NCBI GenBank assembly: GCA_036346395.1
Contig: CM070601.1
Location: forward strand, 5,711,383 to 5,775,382
Source of the DNA: Hsuehochloa calcarea
Taxonomy: Eukaryota > Streptophyta > Magnoliopsida > Poales > Poaceae
Length of the DNA: 64,000 bases
Direction of reading: 5' to 3'
Part shown: positions 1 through 10,839 of the stretch, in pieces
How positions within the stretch are numbered: position 1 is the first letter of the stretch
Layout: every line of letters starts with the position of its first letter
The notes under the pieces: generated by a model
Told to the model about the DNA's origin: nothing
Seen by the model: only the letters and a program-made list of their open reading frames with translations
The model's database searches: none
Program-made: the position numbers and the translations under genes

Positions 1-950
1 TCAGTTCAAAGGAAGCACTAGCTATGTTCCTATACATATGTGGTGGTTGTGAGTCCAACCGAAGAGCTCAAAATCGGTTCAAGCATTCTGGTGAGGCAAT
101 TTGCAGAAAGTTTGATGCGGTTTTGGAATGTGTGGTCAGCATGTATAGAGATTATGTCCAATCCAAGGACCCTAACTTCTATACTATTCATAGTTGAATT
201 AGAAATGATCGGATGATGTGGCCACATTTCAAGGGTTGCATCAGAGCTCTCGATTCATATACTTGCAACCGTCCGCCCAGAAGATCAAGTTATATACATT
301 GGTATATCAGGAAGTACAACTTAGAATGTGACGACGATATTTGATTTTGACATGCGTTTCACATATGCATCGATTGGTCAGACATGGGCTATGCATGATA
401 CTAGTATGCTATATCATGCATTGGATATAGATAGAGATGTCTTTCCACATCCTCTCCGGGGTAATTTTCTTTCTTGCTAACATTTCACAACTTCTCCACT
501 TATACTACTCATATGACTATTGCATCTTATGTTACATGGAAATATTATCTTGTCGATGCCGGTTATCCAAACCGGCCAGGGTACTTGGCACCATACAAGG
601 GCCAAAGGTACCATGTTCCTGGTTTTCGGGGAGATCCTGCACAAGTGGTGAAAAAGAGAAATTCAACCAACTATACTCAAGTTATCATAATGTTGTTGAG
701 CGATCTTTTGGTCTATGGAAGATGAAGTGTTGAATTTTGCTAAAGATGCCGAGCTTTCCCATGCAAAGCAAAAGATGATAGTAGCAGCAACCATGTGACT
801 CCACAACTTCATCCGTGAGTATGCTACGACGGACATGCATTTTCATAGGTGTGATTGGAATCCAGATTATGTACCCACGATACCGTCAAGATATGCGAGA
901 ACAAGAGCTTGGTTTGCGACGGAGACAACAAGAGCTCAGGAATAGTTGAG
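1..950 (+). pseudogene. PIF/Harbinger transposase relic (DDE_Tnp_4 / HARBI1-like), truncated at the window edge
   Basis: Remnant of the nuclease that moves PIF/Harbinger DNA transposons. Conceptual translation in shifting frames gives, in order: GGCESNRRAQNRFKHSGE (the helical N-terminal part, from about 45), WPHFKGCIRALD near 220-255 (family form GALDGTH, first catalytic Asp), MHDTSMLYHALDID near 390-430 (second catalytic Asp), YYLVDAGYPNRPGYLAPYKG near 540-600, VVERSFGLWKMK near 690-725 (catalytic Glu) and a C-terminal CLHNFIRE-like segment near 795-815. A probable short intron lies at about 463-540, between a GGGTAAT donor and the YYLVDAG exon. Stops (after YTIHS near 195), frameshifts and loss of GTH show it is dead unless the shifts are sequencing errors. 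The 5' part lies outside the window. Its end abuts the retrotransposon fragment starting near 957. Family assignment is firm; exact ends are not. Confidence 0.85.
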
Positions 951-956
951 GCAAAT

Positions 957-2058
957 GGGGAAAGTAAAACCCTAAGTTACTCCTTGGTGAATATTTATAG
1001 CCGCCGGTTTGAGTAAAAGATCGTGGGATGCTAACAGTTGCAAATCTCTTCGGAAGCCGTTCCCAACTGATAGAATTTGCAAGAGACGGTTGGCATTCCT
1101 TTTTCTGTCTATTCAGAAAAAAGAAGTTTTATTTTTTTACAACTCAAGTAAAAATACATTTCTTGACCAATTCAATTTCTGGTCAAAAGAAAAACCAGGT
1201 CGAAGATGCTTAATCTTCACCTGTATACCTACGACCTCTTTTCCAAGTAAGTCATTTTCACTTGAAGTTGGAGGGCTAGATGACGACGATCTAATAATCC
1301 TCAATTAATTAGGTTATTTATATGTAATATTATTATTATAGATAATAATATTGCTTATATAACTTTCAAAAGTATTCGATATTAACAATGAGGGAGATCA
1401 TACATACCTAGTGGTCGTAAGTTATTCTACAACCATCCTGTATAGTCGTAAGTCTTACTACGATCATCCTATGGTCGTATGTTCTTCTACGACTACTTAT
1501 TGATCGTGAGTCCTGCTACGATCACCTCATGGTCATAAGTCTACGACCAGGTCAGCTATGACCACCCTATGGTCGATAAAGCCTATAGACATATGGGTCC
1601 AATCAACTAGGGATATTTATACACTGTGTTTAATACACGCAGTAGTAAGTATGTGTCGTTATTCCTGAGATAACTGCACATATTAAACCCCGTCACGACA
1701 TAACCGCAAGGCGGCGTGGGGTGTGTCTTTGGCAATAACCGCCTTTAAACATGCGCATTGCATCAAACGACAAGGTGCCTCTTGACGTGGAAAACTGCCA
1801 CCCCTTTATGCGCTATATAAAGAGAAGAGGATCAAGGGATTCGACATGCACAATGAAAGACAGAAGTCATCAAGTCCTATTTTTAGTGACTTCTTCCCGG
1901 CTGTAAACACAATCGATATAACAACATAGGAGTAGAGTTGTTATTCTATCAAGAGAAGGCCTGAACCTATATAAATTTTCCGTATCCTTTTCTGTGTGAT
2001 TTCACTCTAGGAGAGCCCCCTAACATTCATTCATAAGATCGATACTAAATCATCGACA
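957..2058 (+). mobile_element. Truncated 3' end of a Tat-type Ty3/gypsy element (interior remnant plus LTR)
   Basis: This block is colinear with 29415-30717, the 3' end of the 13-kb Ty3 element further right. Shared landmarks are a GGAAAGTAAAA-like start, the stretch around 'cttgaccaa', a purine-rich tract ending GGAGGGCTAGA immediately before 1281, then an LTR starting TGACGACGATC and ending ATCGACA. The sequences are clearly diverged, so this is an older or different-subfamily copy. Nothing upstream of the last ~320 bp of interior remains; the fragment starts where the PIF relic stops. Confidence 0.75.
1281..2058 (+). repeat. LTR of the truncated Ty3 element
   Basis: Starts TGACGACGATCTAATAATCC and ends CATCGACA, matching the ends of the 827-bp LTR at 29891-30717. 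It contains the same order of parts: hairpin repeats (1412-1575), a 'ccaat(c/t)(a/g)actaggga' segment, a TATA-like 'ctatataaag' near 1813-1822, and a conserved end 'ctaggagag...cataagatcgat'. Length is 778 bp. Confidence 0.8.
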
Positions 2059-2313
2059 ACATGTGGATCCAATCGACTAGAGACTTTATGCGCTATGTTT
2101 ATTTATATGAAGTAGCTAAATATGTGTCGCTATCCTGTGATATAACTACATGTATCAATCTCTGTTTCTGGCATAAATGCAAGGTAGACGTGGGGGGAAT
2201 GTCTGTGTAACAAAAACTACCATATCTAAAAATCCCAGTGTCTTCTCTTGCATAGTCTCGATTAAGGAAACTCACATCATTCATTTCATAAGATCGATAT
2301 TAAAATATCGACA
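2059..2313 (+). repeat. Partial second LTR in direct tandem
   Basis: Directly after the complete LTR the sequence resumes LTR-like text at the 'ccaatcgactag' segment (compare about 1590-1760). It jumps over a deletion and ends again with 'cataagatcgatattaaaatatcgaca'-type sequence at 2313. It is therefore an internally deleted LTR copy fused head-to-tail to the first, as produced by unequal recombination or nested insertion of the same family. Confidence 0.65.
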
Positions 2314-3038
2314 CGGTTTATACGACATTTTGCAATCTTTTGTTAGCAATTATTTATCTTTGAACACTTTTATATAGTTATGCGGTCGGAAAAATCGTTG
2401 ATTGCTTGTTTGGCACCAAAGATTAATGATGATCAGACCATTTGTTTGGCAAGACCATTGCTTATTCGTCAAAATCATTCTTTCTTGTGTTTTGGTATGC
2501 CCATCAATGTTTGTAGGATTACGCACGATGTAATCAATATACGTATCACAGACAGTTTTAGCCATCGCATGAGTACGCACATTTACTATATACTATGTAT
2601 AAATACTCTCATACCCGTCGAGTTGTACATGTATGTGCCAGTGCTGACCCGGATTGCAGTGCGATTGCAAATTGCAGTGCGATTCCCGACTCTAATGGAA
2701 AAAGATGGACAGTACTGTGCACTGTAAATACGTTGAGGAAAATACGTTGTTAAATACTGTGCACTGTAATGGAAAAAGATGGACAGTACACATGCTTGAG
2801 AGATGAGATATACGTCTACTTGTTAGCTATACGTGTAGTCGTGTACATGTGACCCGGATTGCAGTGTGATTGCAAACTAGCATGCCCGATCCCGACTCGG
2901 ATCCTGATCGGAAGAACAGTAGGCACGAGATTCCTAACCGTATTCCTCGTGTCGTCCGACGGCTGCAATCGGACGCCAGGTGCGCTTCCAGTTCCACCGG
3001 AGATGTCCGAAACCGATTCCCATGGCCATTCCTCCCGC
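2314..3038. other. Intergenic region with a local duplication
   Basis: No convincing gene. 'gacccggattgcagtg(c/t)gattgcaaa' occurs near 2646 and again near 2851, each followed by 'ccgac(t)c'. 'atggaaaaagatggacagtac' occurs near 2695 and 2768. This is a small, partly scrambled tandem duplication just upstream of the promoter of the next gene. Confidence 0.5.
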
Positions 3039-3048
3039 CATAAATAAG
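3039..3048 (+). promoter_or_regulatory. TATA-like box of the hypothetical gene
   Basis: 'cataaataag' lies about 100 bp upstream of the ATG at 3147, at the edge of GC-rich sequence. The spacing would put transcription start near 3070-3080. Inferred from sequence only. Confidence 0.4.
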
Positions 3049-3146
3049 GGCACCTCTCCTAGCTGTTCGTCTCATTGCTTGGTGCCTCGCATTCCCCTTG
3101 CTTGATCCGTTGACTCGCTCGATTCAGGCGATTCGAAGAGCGCGCG

Positions 3147-3800
3147 ATGGACAAGCATCTTCCTGGAGTTCCGGTGGTTCGCCTCGCCAGCCGTCTTCAG
3201 CTCGCCACCTTCTTCCCGCCATCGAGCCGACGTGGCGGCGACGCGCCGGCGAGACCATCCCCACCCGCGCCGATGGCGGACGTGAGGGTCGTCATCAGGA
3301 GGCACTTCCCCGTCGGCACGGACAGGCGGATCGTGGAGAAGGTGGCCGAGGACATCGCCCTCCGGAGGCAGCCGTCACGCAAGCTGCGCCGCCCCGAGCT
3401 CGTGGAGCAGGCCCTCGCCGCGGACATCATCCCGCTCGTGCAGCACCCGTTCGACCGTGGCGCCGTGGTCGCCGCGAGGAAGGAGCTATGCGCCTACGTG
3501 TCTGGAGCTTGCGCCGACCCGCGCCTCGCCAAGGGCGGCGTGCAGGTTCTCGTCTTGCTGGACACCTTCGCGTGCCCAACAATACTCCGCCCTCCGCCTT
3601 GCAAGCAGATACGGTGCACTGCCGGTCCAGCTAAGCACGTCGTCGTGAGGACCAATCCATGCATGGAGATGGAGTTGGGGAGCACAGTGCCTGCCAAGAA
3701 GCCGCTGTCTGTTGGCACCGTCGGAGACCGGCGGCCAAAGCCTGCGAAGGAGGAGGCGCGCGTGGAGGATATCAGGTTCAGCGGATGGATGCCGTGGTAG
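3147..3800 (+). CDS. Hypothetical protein, 217 aa, single exon, GC-rich
   Basis: Uninterrupted frame from ATG 3147 to TAG 3800, with a TATA-like box upstream and AATAAA at 3911, so it is a plausible small intron-less grass gene. I do not recognise the family. Residues 1-42 are Arg/Ser/Pro-rich and could be a transit or disordered leader. From the internal Met at 3273 (MADVRVVIRRHFPVG) a compact, charged, probably helical region of ~110 residues follows (VEKVAEDIALRRQPSRKL, LVEQALAADIIPLVQHPF, VLVLLDTFACP). The C-terminal ~60 residues are basic, Lys/Pro-rich and look disordered. There is no signal peptide, membrane segment or catalytic motif. An overlapping 178-codon frame at 3098-3634 is Arg/Ala/Pro-rich in the way GC-rich shadow frames are. 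The start could be 3147 or 3273. The gene converges on the NLR pseudogene to its right. Confidence 0.55.
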   Translation: MDKHLPGVPVVRLASRLQLATFFPPSSRRGGDAPARPSPPAPMADVRVVIRRHFPVGTDRRIVEKVAEDIALRRQPSRKLRRPELVEQALAADIIPLVQHPFDRGAVVAARKELCAYVSGACADPRLAKGGVQVLVLLDTFACPTILRPPPCKQIRCTAGPAKHVVVRTNPCMEMELGSTVPAKKPLSVGTVGDRRPKPAKEEARVEDIRFSGWMPW

Positions 3801-3910
3801 GACTAGAAGATGGTTCGTGGCCTCGTGGGGAGGAAGTGTATCTTTCTGAAATTCTGATGCGCATACGTAGTTAAGGGGTAATTCCTGCTATTCCTCCTTG
3901 TCCTTGACAC

Positions 3911-3916
3911 AATAAA
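3911..3916 (+). promoter_or_regulatory. Possible polyadenylation signal
   Basis: AATAAA 111 bp after the stop of the hypothetical gene, in AT-richer sequence. Position suits a plant 3' end, but such hexamers are common by chance. Confidence 0.35.
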
Positions 3917-4401
3917 GAAACTTTTTCCATATGAATTTTGTAGAAACCCACGTTCAGTGCAAGTGGAATTTTCTTTTCCTATAAAATTCTGACACAATTC
4001 CCGTGTTCATGATGTTTCTTTTCCTATAAATTTCCGACAAAATCCCCGTGTTCTAAATGGAATGGAATTATTTTCGAGGCAGGGAAACATGTAACGTGTC
4101 CTAGATATGAACGCTAAGCGTTTGGCCGTTTGGGTAATCCATGAGAACGAAGCATAAGCAGGTAAATTTGTTTTAAAATTTAAGGCACAAGCAGGTAATG
4201 ACGAATTCACCACTTCATTCAGCAGCTCAGCGTAATTATTTAGAGGTACACAGCTTCCAAATTGAAGCAAGAAAAATTACTCTTTTCACCAAAGAAAAGA
4301 TGAAAAGAGTGAAAGAATACATGCAATAGCAGCAGCAGCACTGGACGAATCTCAACCGAACGAATGGTTGATCCACAAACTGCCTTCTGCTTCAACCGTG
4401 A
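3917..4401. other. Intergenic, short imperfect repeats
   Basis: No gene. 'ttttcctataaa(a/t)tt(c)(t/c)gac(a)' with 'cccgtgttc' occurs twice (near 3972-4005 and 4020-4054), a ~48-bp imperfect tandem repeat. The 3' untranslated ends of the two convergent genes must lie here. Confidence 0.4.
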
Positions 4402-7400
4402 TTAGAGTCCGATCTTTACATCAGGAATTGTGCTTACTCTCTCGGCTCCTATGCTCCTGCACCAACTCTCCAGAGCCTGACATCCACTTAATGCCAAATA
4501 GGAGACATTATCAGGTAATACCATGTCGCCGGCGCTTATTACCAGCTTAGGGACGTCGCGAATTTCGAGGTATCTAAGAGAACTCAGATCGCCCAACCCT
4601 GTTGGGAGAGTTTGAAGATCAGTGCAGTGACGAACCCTGAAGTCTTTGAGTGCTTGCAAACCCCAACAGAGAGTTTTTGGAGTTTTGGGCAGGATGATAT
4701 CTCAAGGAACTCAAGGGATGAGAGCTCCTCCATGCTGCTATCACCAGACACTAACAAAAGTTGTTTAAAACCTCCAATCTTCAATCTCTTCAATGCACTT
4801 AACTGCTGTAACTGTCGTAGATCCCCCGTTTCCGAAAAATACATCAGGGTTAGTGAGGTCAGAGATCTGAGCTTGCTGATCCAGCTGATGAGTTTGTCAC
4901 TGCCTCCATGAATGACTAGATTGTGAAGGTGTTGAAGGACAGGAAGAGAACACAGTCTGATGCAGTTATTTATCTCCAGCTTAGCAAGGCCACGGGAAGA
5001 TTTGTCACACTTTGCAATTCAGGGCAATGGGAAATATACAGTTCCCGGAGTTTAAGAAGTTCTGCTTCCTCTGAATCGCACCATGTCTGAAGATTAGGCA
5101 TGTCCCATAAAGTTAGAACCTCCAGAGAAGGAAAACCCAGTAGTGTGCCCATGCTGTTCATGTTGTGCATTCCTTCAAGATGCAAAATTTTGAGCTTCGG
5201 CAGCACTCCAAGAGGCGGAAGAAACCCAAGCTTTCTGCAGTAGGAGATCCTCATATTTTCGAGATACTCGAAACAATTTTCGCCCATCCAGTCAGGAAGT
5301 TCTGTCCCAGGGTAGCCATCAATCCGTAGGCACCTCAGCCTGGCATGAGGACGGAGTGATTCTATAACCACCAAGCTTTCATTTAATGCTTGACTATTGT
5401 TGTAGGCGTCATCACTCCAATGCAGCATTAGATTCTCAACATATTGCTTTCCACTCAAATCAGCCTCCTTGGCATTATTGTGGGTGGCAGCTTCCAATTT
5501 CAAGAGGCAAAGCTCACCACGTATGTTCTTCATGTTCTTTAATTCCTTCATGTTGCAGTAGGCTTCAGCAGGAACAGCAGTTACAGTAAATCTGGAGAGT
5601 GTTTGAAGAGAAGTTAACTTGTCGATCCCTCTTGGCATTGGTATAGGTATCATTCTATCCCATTCAAGGTGCAAGCAAAGGTGCCGCAAGTTGACTAAGC
5701 GGCTCATCCGTTCAGGTAACTCCATCAGGCGGTAGCATTCTGTGAGATCTAGTGTCTGCAGGTTGAATAAGCTGCTAATTGATTCAGGAAGCCTCTTAAT
5801 CAGTGTTTTGCGTAGGCCAAGGTATCTAAGCTGTGTCAAGCATCCAACTGAATCTGGCAACTCCTCTAGCTCACTGTGACTCATGTCCAGTGTCCGCAAA
5901 CAACTTAACTTGACGAAAAGCTCTGAGGGAACACATTTTAGAGGAACCCTTCCTTCAGTACACAGTCTCAAAATCCTCATATTTTCATAACAGCAGATCA
6001 TATTCAACTCAGGGCGTTTATCCTTTTGGCACAAGATAGATCCATACCGTACCAGTTTCGAGTTTTTTTCATCCTGTAAGTTATCAGGCTCAATACTCAA
6101 AAATTCACAATTGGAAACAAGTAGCGCAAGTTCGTGCATAAGATTTGGCACTCTGTAAGTCTGATTTGGGAAACACTCAGAGGTTTCAAAGAATGATCTC
6201 CACAGGAGCTCGTCGAAAAATCTTCCTGCTTCTGCCTCCAAACGCCTCCTAGCATTGCATTGGATCAGGCCTTCTGCAATCCACAATCTGATCACCTCGT
6301 CCTTCTGAAATTCATGCCCAAGAGGAAACACACAACAAAGAGCAAACAACTGCTTCAGATGATATGGCAAGTGATGATAACTTATCTGCAAACTTGGCAA
6401 GATTTTACTATGGTCATCTTTAAGAATCCGCATTTGACTTAATATATTAAGCCATTCTTCTTCATCCCCATTAGTATCGGACAAAAGCATCCCAAGTGAC
6501 TTGGCAGCTAATGGGGAACCTTGACAACTCTCTGCAATACCCTCCCAATTAACACCAGATCATCCTTCTCCATGCATTGCCCTGGCTGGAATGCATACTT
6601 TTGAAGGAGGAGCCAGCATCCTTCAACTTCCAAACCCTTCAAATGTATAGGAAGGATCGTGGACGTCCTTCTCCAAACTCTTTCATGTCGAGTTGTGATC
6701 AAAACCTTACTTCCTTTCTCCCCTGCAAGCAATGGGCACCGCAGCGACTCCCAAAAATTGTAATCCTCAGACCAGAGGTTATCAATCACCAGTAAGAACT
6801 TCTTAGCGCTTAGGTGCTCACGGAGTCGCTGCTGCAATATGTCCAGGCTCAAAGCATCACATTTTACTCCCGTTACAAATTCCAAGATCATCTCTGTAGT
6901 CCTTCTCACATCACATTTGACAGACAAGCAAACCCAGATTTTAGTAGCAAAGAACCTATTTACCTGAGCATCATTGTACACTTTTCTCGCCAGTGTCGTC
7001 TTCCCAATGCCCGGCACACCGTAGATGGAGATCACGGGCAGAGGAATGGCATGATCAGATAACAGTTCTTGCACAATCTCCCTCTCCTCCTTCGCACGTC
7101 CAAAGACCTGAGATCTATCAGCATGGCACGACGCAGCTTCAGAAAACCGCGGTCGTTGTCCCGGTTGAGCCCTCCTCGTCGCGTCACCAGACTGGAACCT
7201 GAACCTCTTCCGGCTCTTAGTGATCTCGTCGAGCCGTTCATTGATCTCGGTGATCTTCGCGTCCAGCCTCCAGCGCTGCCGTGGGCCGAGCTGGACAGCG
7301 AGCCAGGAGCGCTTCCGCTTCCGCGACGGCTCCGCGCTGTCCAGCTTGGCCACGGCGGTCATGGTAGTCAGGCGGTCGAGCAGGCTATCGGAGTCGAAGG

Positions 7401-7632
7401 CGACGGCCTTGAGGTCCCGGAGCCAGAGCTTGACGGAGTCGTCGTCGATGTAGCGGCGCTCCTCTGCGTCCTTGAGCAGCGCGCGGATGCGCTCCTCGGT
7501 GCGGCCCAGCTTCTCGGCCTCCTCCTCGACGTTCCACAGGCGGGTCCCCTTGGAATAGGCGAGGTCGAGGAGCGCGCCGCCGATCTTGTCGGAGACGCCG
7601 GACAGGACGGGGAGCTTCTGGAGCCAACTCAT
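4402..7632 (-). pseudogene. CC-NB-ARC-LRR (NLR) disease-resistance protein with three frameshifts
   Basis: Intracellular immune receptor of the grass CNL class; such proteins bind ADP/ATP through NB-ARC and sense effectors with LRRs. Read leftwards from ATG 7632 (MSWLQKLPVL): coiled-coil Rx-N domain (residues 1-~150, with VKLWLRDLKAVAFDSDSLLD, an EDVID-like segment), P-loop GVPGIGKTT (205-213, bases 6994-7020), RNBS-A (IWVCLSV), kinase-2 FLLVIDNLW, RNBS-B (GSKVLITTRHERV), GLPLA as GSPLAAKSLG, RNBS-D (CCVFPLGHEF), an MHD-like LMHELAL, then about 15 LRRs (LRTLDMSHSELEELPDSVG and so on) to 4402. Frameshifts lie near 6538-6548 (just before GSPLA), 4990-5000 and 4655-4690. Kinase-2 has VIDN where the family has (L)DD, and MHD reads MHE. 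Summed length is about 1070 residues, normal for the class, so decay is recent or the shifts are sequencing errors. An intact copy would begin at the same ATG. Confidence 0.9.
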
Positions 7633-9960
7633 GGTGGAAATCAAGAATGCGGAGGAGTTGACTTGGGCTGATTGGAACGGATCAAAGAAGCAGTGCTTGC
7701 TTGGCACAAAGGCTCTTGGCCTCAACTGGTTCTTGTAGTGGCCTGCGCCTGAACACTTACTTGGAATTGGGTGGGAAGTTGCCGGGTGAGCACTACGCAA
7801 CTACTATGTCAAAAGTTGATCTTGCGAAGGCAGCAGCACTTCGATGAATTTTCTTGGCAAGTGCAGGAAGTTGGAGTAGACTCGGTAGAGTATTGAGCTT
7901 CTCGACTCACAGGCAAATGAACAAGCACAATGCGCGCAGGGGTCCAGGTTCCAGCGATTAGCATAAACTGGAGCAGGAAATGGGAACCGCTCCCGGGACG
8001 CAAATGTGAAGAAATGCAGCAAGTTTGCTTGCCTGATTACGGTGGCGGAGGAGACCTGGAGTTGACTCGGCGAGGGGAGAAGAGCGGACGACAGGTGCAA
8101 GAGGGGCGATATTGCCAAGAGGAATCTGCACGTGAAACTCGGTGGAAGCCGGCGGGGTAGGTGAGCCACTCTATGAGCTGTTGGGTGAATCAACCACGAG
8201 CAAACGAATCTTTCCGGGGAGCACGGATGGAGCGATGGTCTTTTGCTCTGTCTCTGGGTTTGCCGGCCACGCCTGCCAAAATGCACACTAATTTTGAAAT
8301 ATTCGAATGAAGCCGTACTTACTTTTAACAAAAAAACAAGTTTCCGGTATGTTTGGCACTGTTTACATACGAATTAGCTATTCTAACTTTCTCTTCACGT
8401 TAAATTCAAAAATAACACCGTGAAAGCGGTGGAAACACGACACGTTGTCTTGTCTGTGCCCCTGAAGCCGGAGTCACCTCGTCTATGTCAATGGGAATCG
8501 GAGTCACCACGTGGAGTCTTGTTCGTACCCCTGGGGCACGGTGTCGCGTAGCATCCGCGAACGGACTCCGCTCCTGCCACACGCCTGTGTGGGAGGGAAT
8601 CGATTGCCCCATCGCCTCATACCGGTCATTCCTTCACGTCTCGCATGTGCAAAAAAAAAGCATGTGGAAGGGATGCTTCGCGGACGGCACAAATCCTTCG
8701 TTCGCACGGCTATGAAATCCAGCGTTGCTCTCATTCTCATTCATCACCCGAAAACCGAGCGCTCAACATAGAGAAATAGAGATAATCGAGCAAACGAGAG
8801 GTTGCATGAACGACCGAAATTAGTTCCAATTTCGTTGCCGATTAAGGAGTGTTTACATCGGTGCTTAGCGGTCGTATTAGTAGAGAAAGTTCGACATCAA
8901 ACGAAAATCAATCTTTAGAGGAAGTATTTTTTTCTCCATTGCATTATGTTTATTAACTGTGTAATTAGTGTTAAAATAATTGAATCGTAATTATTTGGTC
9001 AAAATTCACTGGTCCTAATTAATTAGTCATAGTGAATTAATTATAATTATTTAGTTCTAATTAATTTAGTTGTAATTAAGTAGTTATAATAAATTTGCTG
9101 TAATAAATTTGTTGTGATTAAATTTATCGTAATTAATTTGTATTTTGTCTAGTATACTCGGGTTAACCCTTTTACACGAAGCGAGACGAAAGCGTAAATG
9201 TGGTGCTGTGTGTGAGCGGGCCCATCCTACGGTGGGTTATGCATTGTGCGGATTTTGGAACAATGTGTTACACATACGCTAATGTCGACATACTAAGCAC
9301 AAAAATTGCATTAATTTTCTGAGTGTGCTGTACGTTTGTGATGGTTTGACAGGGATAAATGCAAGGTATGCAATGCCCGTAATATGCATGTAAAAATAAG
9401 CAAAATAACAATGCTAGTGAACTCGTGACCTTTAGCATGAGAAACATCCAAAGTGCCTTGTGTACTTCTGCTGCTTTCTTTCTTTCTTTTTCTCCTTTTC
9501 TAGTTGCTTCTTTTTTTTTTCTGGTGCTCGCATATTCCTGCCTCGGCCCTCGACCCGGCCAGAAAAGAAATCCAAGCCCATTTGAACTTGAATGCGCTGG
9601 CCGGAATTGGATTGGGCCGCCCTTAAGACGTACGGCCCAAGTACCCCTACCCGGCCCGGTGAGACGACTCACTCACGCGAGGCGCGGGCCGGGCAAGCAC
9701 TCATCGTGTACAGGTAAACGAGGAGGTTTCCGCTGCTTCTCTCTCTTTTGGTACTCGCTTCTCGCTTCTTGTGAGATCTCTTTTGCTCCTGTTTAAGATT
9801 TTGGATTGGTGAAAAGCTTTGGTGATTCATCTTTGACGTTTCAGTTTTCGTTTTCTAATGTACCGACGACGAGCTACGTATCTTTTCAATGCTTCAGTGT
9901 TTATGTGGGGACCGACCAGGCGTTGACGAGAGTTCAGTCCTGAACTCCCGCTCGCTGTAT
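7633..9960. other. Intergenic; NLR promoter side and AT-rich tract
   Basis: The NLR promoter and leader should lie at its right-hand side, but I cannot fix a TATA box. Frames of 60-175 codons here have no recognisable domain and read as low-complexity Ser/Pro/Arg shadows. 8940-9150 is an AT-rich stretch of short degenerate repeats (variants of 'taattaatt' and 'gtaattaa(a)tt'). 9480-9540 is pyrimidine-rich and 9550-9700 GC-rich with repeated 'cggcc(c)' words, resembling a leader, but no gene follows before the transposon. Confidence 0.4.
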
Positions 9961-9969
9961 TATTGTTGC

Positions 9970-10075
9970 TAATTTTTTTAAAATAATATTAATTTAATAG
10001 ATAATAAAACATAGTCCAAGAAAAATACAAAAATTGGTGTCTGCCGCTAGTCCAAACGGCGGCAACCAGCTGGAG
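9970..10075 (+). repeat. Left terminal inverted repeat of the MULE
   Basis: Pairs with the right end as described for the element. The outer ~60 bp is almost pure A/T, followed by a conserved GC-rich block ('gtctgccgctagtccaaacg') with a similar block in reverse at about 14730-14757. Confidence 0.8.
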
Positions 10076-10839
10076 TCAGGATTCTTATCGCTAATTGGTA
10101 CAGTGCGGAGAGATTCCTGCCGCCAATTGAAATGGCGACAGGAGCATTTCGCTAGGGCGACTGGGTCCTATTTTTTAATTTAATTTATGTTTATAGAATT
10201 CTTCCGAAACATTTAGTGTATTTGACGAAGTTTTCTCGTAATATCTTGAAGTGTCTGCATAGTTCGTAATCCGAAATTGAAAAAGATAACGAAATATGAA
10301 GTAGATAAAGCGAGATCAGCGGCGCAATTTGGCACGCGAGTTAGGCGACGTAATAACACAAATACCCCCCTTCAGAGCAAAATGAAAAAAAAAGGTTTTG
10401 AGTTGCCATGCGCGTTGATGTCCCGATTGTATTTTTCGTGGAACCGATTCATTCGGGAAAAGATTACGAAATATATAATAGTCAAAATATTTGGGTCGGG
10501 AGATTTAAGTTCGAAAGACTTTATAATTTAATTACGAAATACATGGCGTGTTTAGTTTGGTTACGTACATTAGAAACACCAACATGCACGAATCCACAAA
10601 CCAAAATACACCTACGATACATGTGCGTATTTTTGGACCCCGAAAAAGGTTGATTGAAACGAAATCAATCAATTCTGGCGGCCTATCGGTCCCTTCCCCT
10701 TGTCTCTAGATTGCCTGCGGCGGTGGACAGTCTCGAAGTCAACCATATTCCGCAAGACGGGCTGGACGATTGAATGATATTAGGATAGCACAATGCATGG
10801 CCAAATTAATAATCAGGATGTAAATTGAACATAACTCAC

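Noticed and set aside
30..227. 65-codon minus frame at the left edge
   Set aside because: Antisense to the PIF/Harbinger transposase N-terminal region.
3098..3634. 178-codon plus frame overlapping the hypothetical gene
   Set aside because: Arg/Ala/Gly/Pro bias typical of a shadow in GC-rich DNA; the 217-codon frame has better promoter and poly(A) context.
7069..7671. 200-codon plus frame opposite the NLR
   Set aside because: Antisense shadow of the coiled-coil and NB-ARC start; Leu/Glu/Pro-rich with no family match.
7804..8331. 175-codon minus frame upstream of the NLR
   Set aside because: No domain, low-complexity Ser/Arg/His/Leu; more likely promoter or leader sequence of the NLR.
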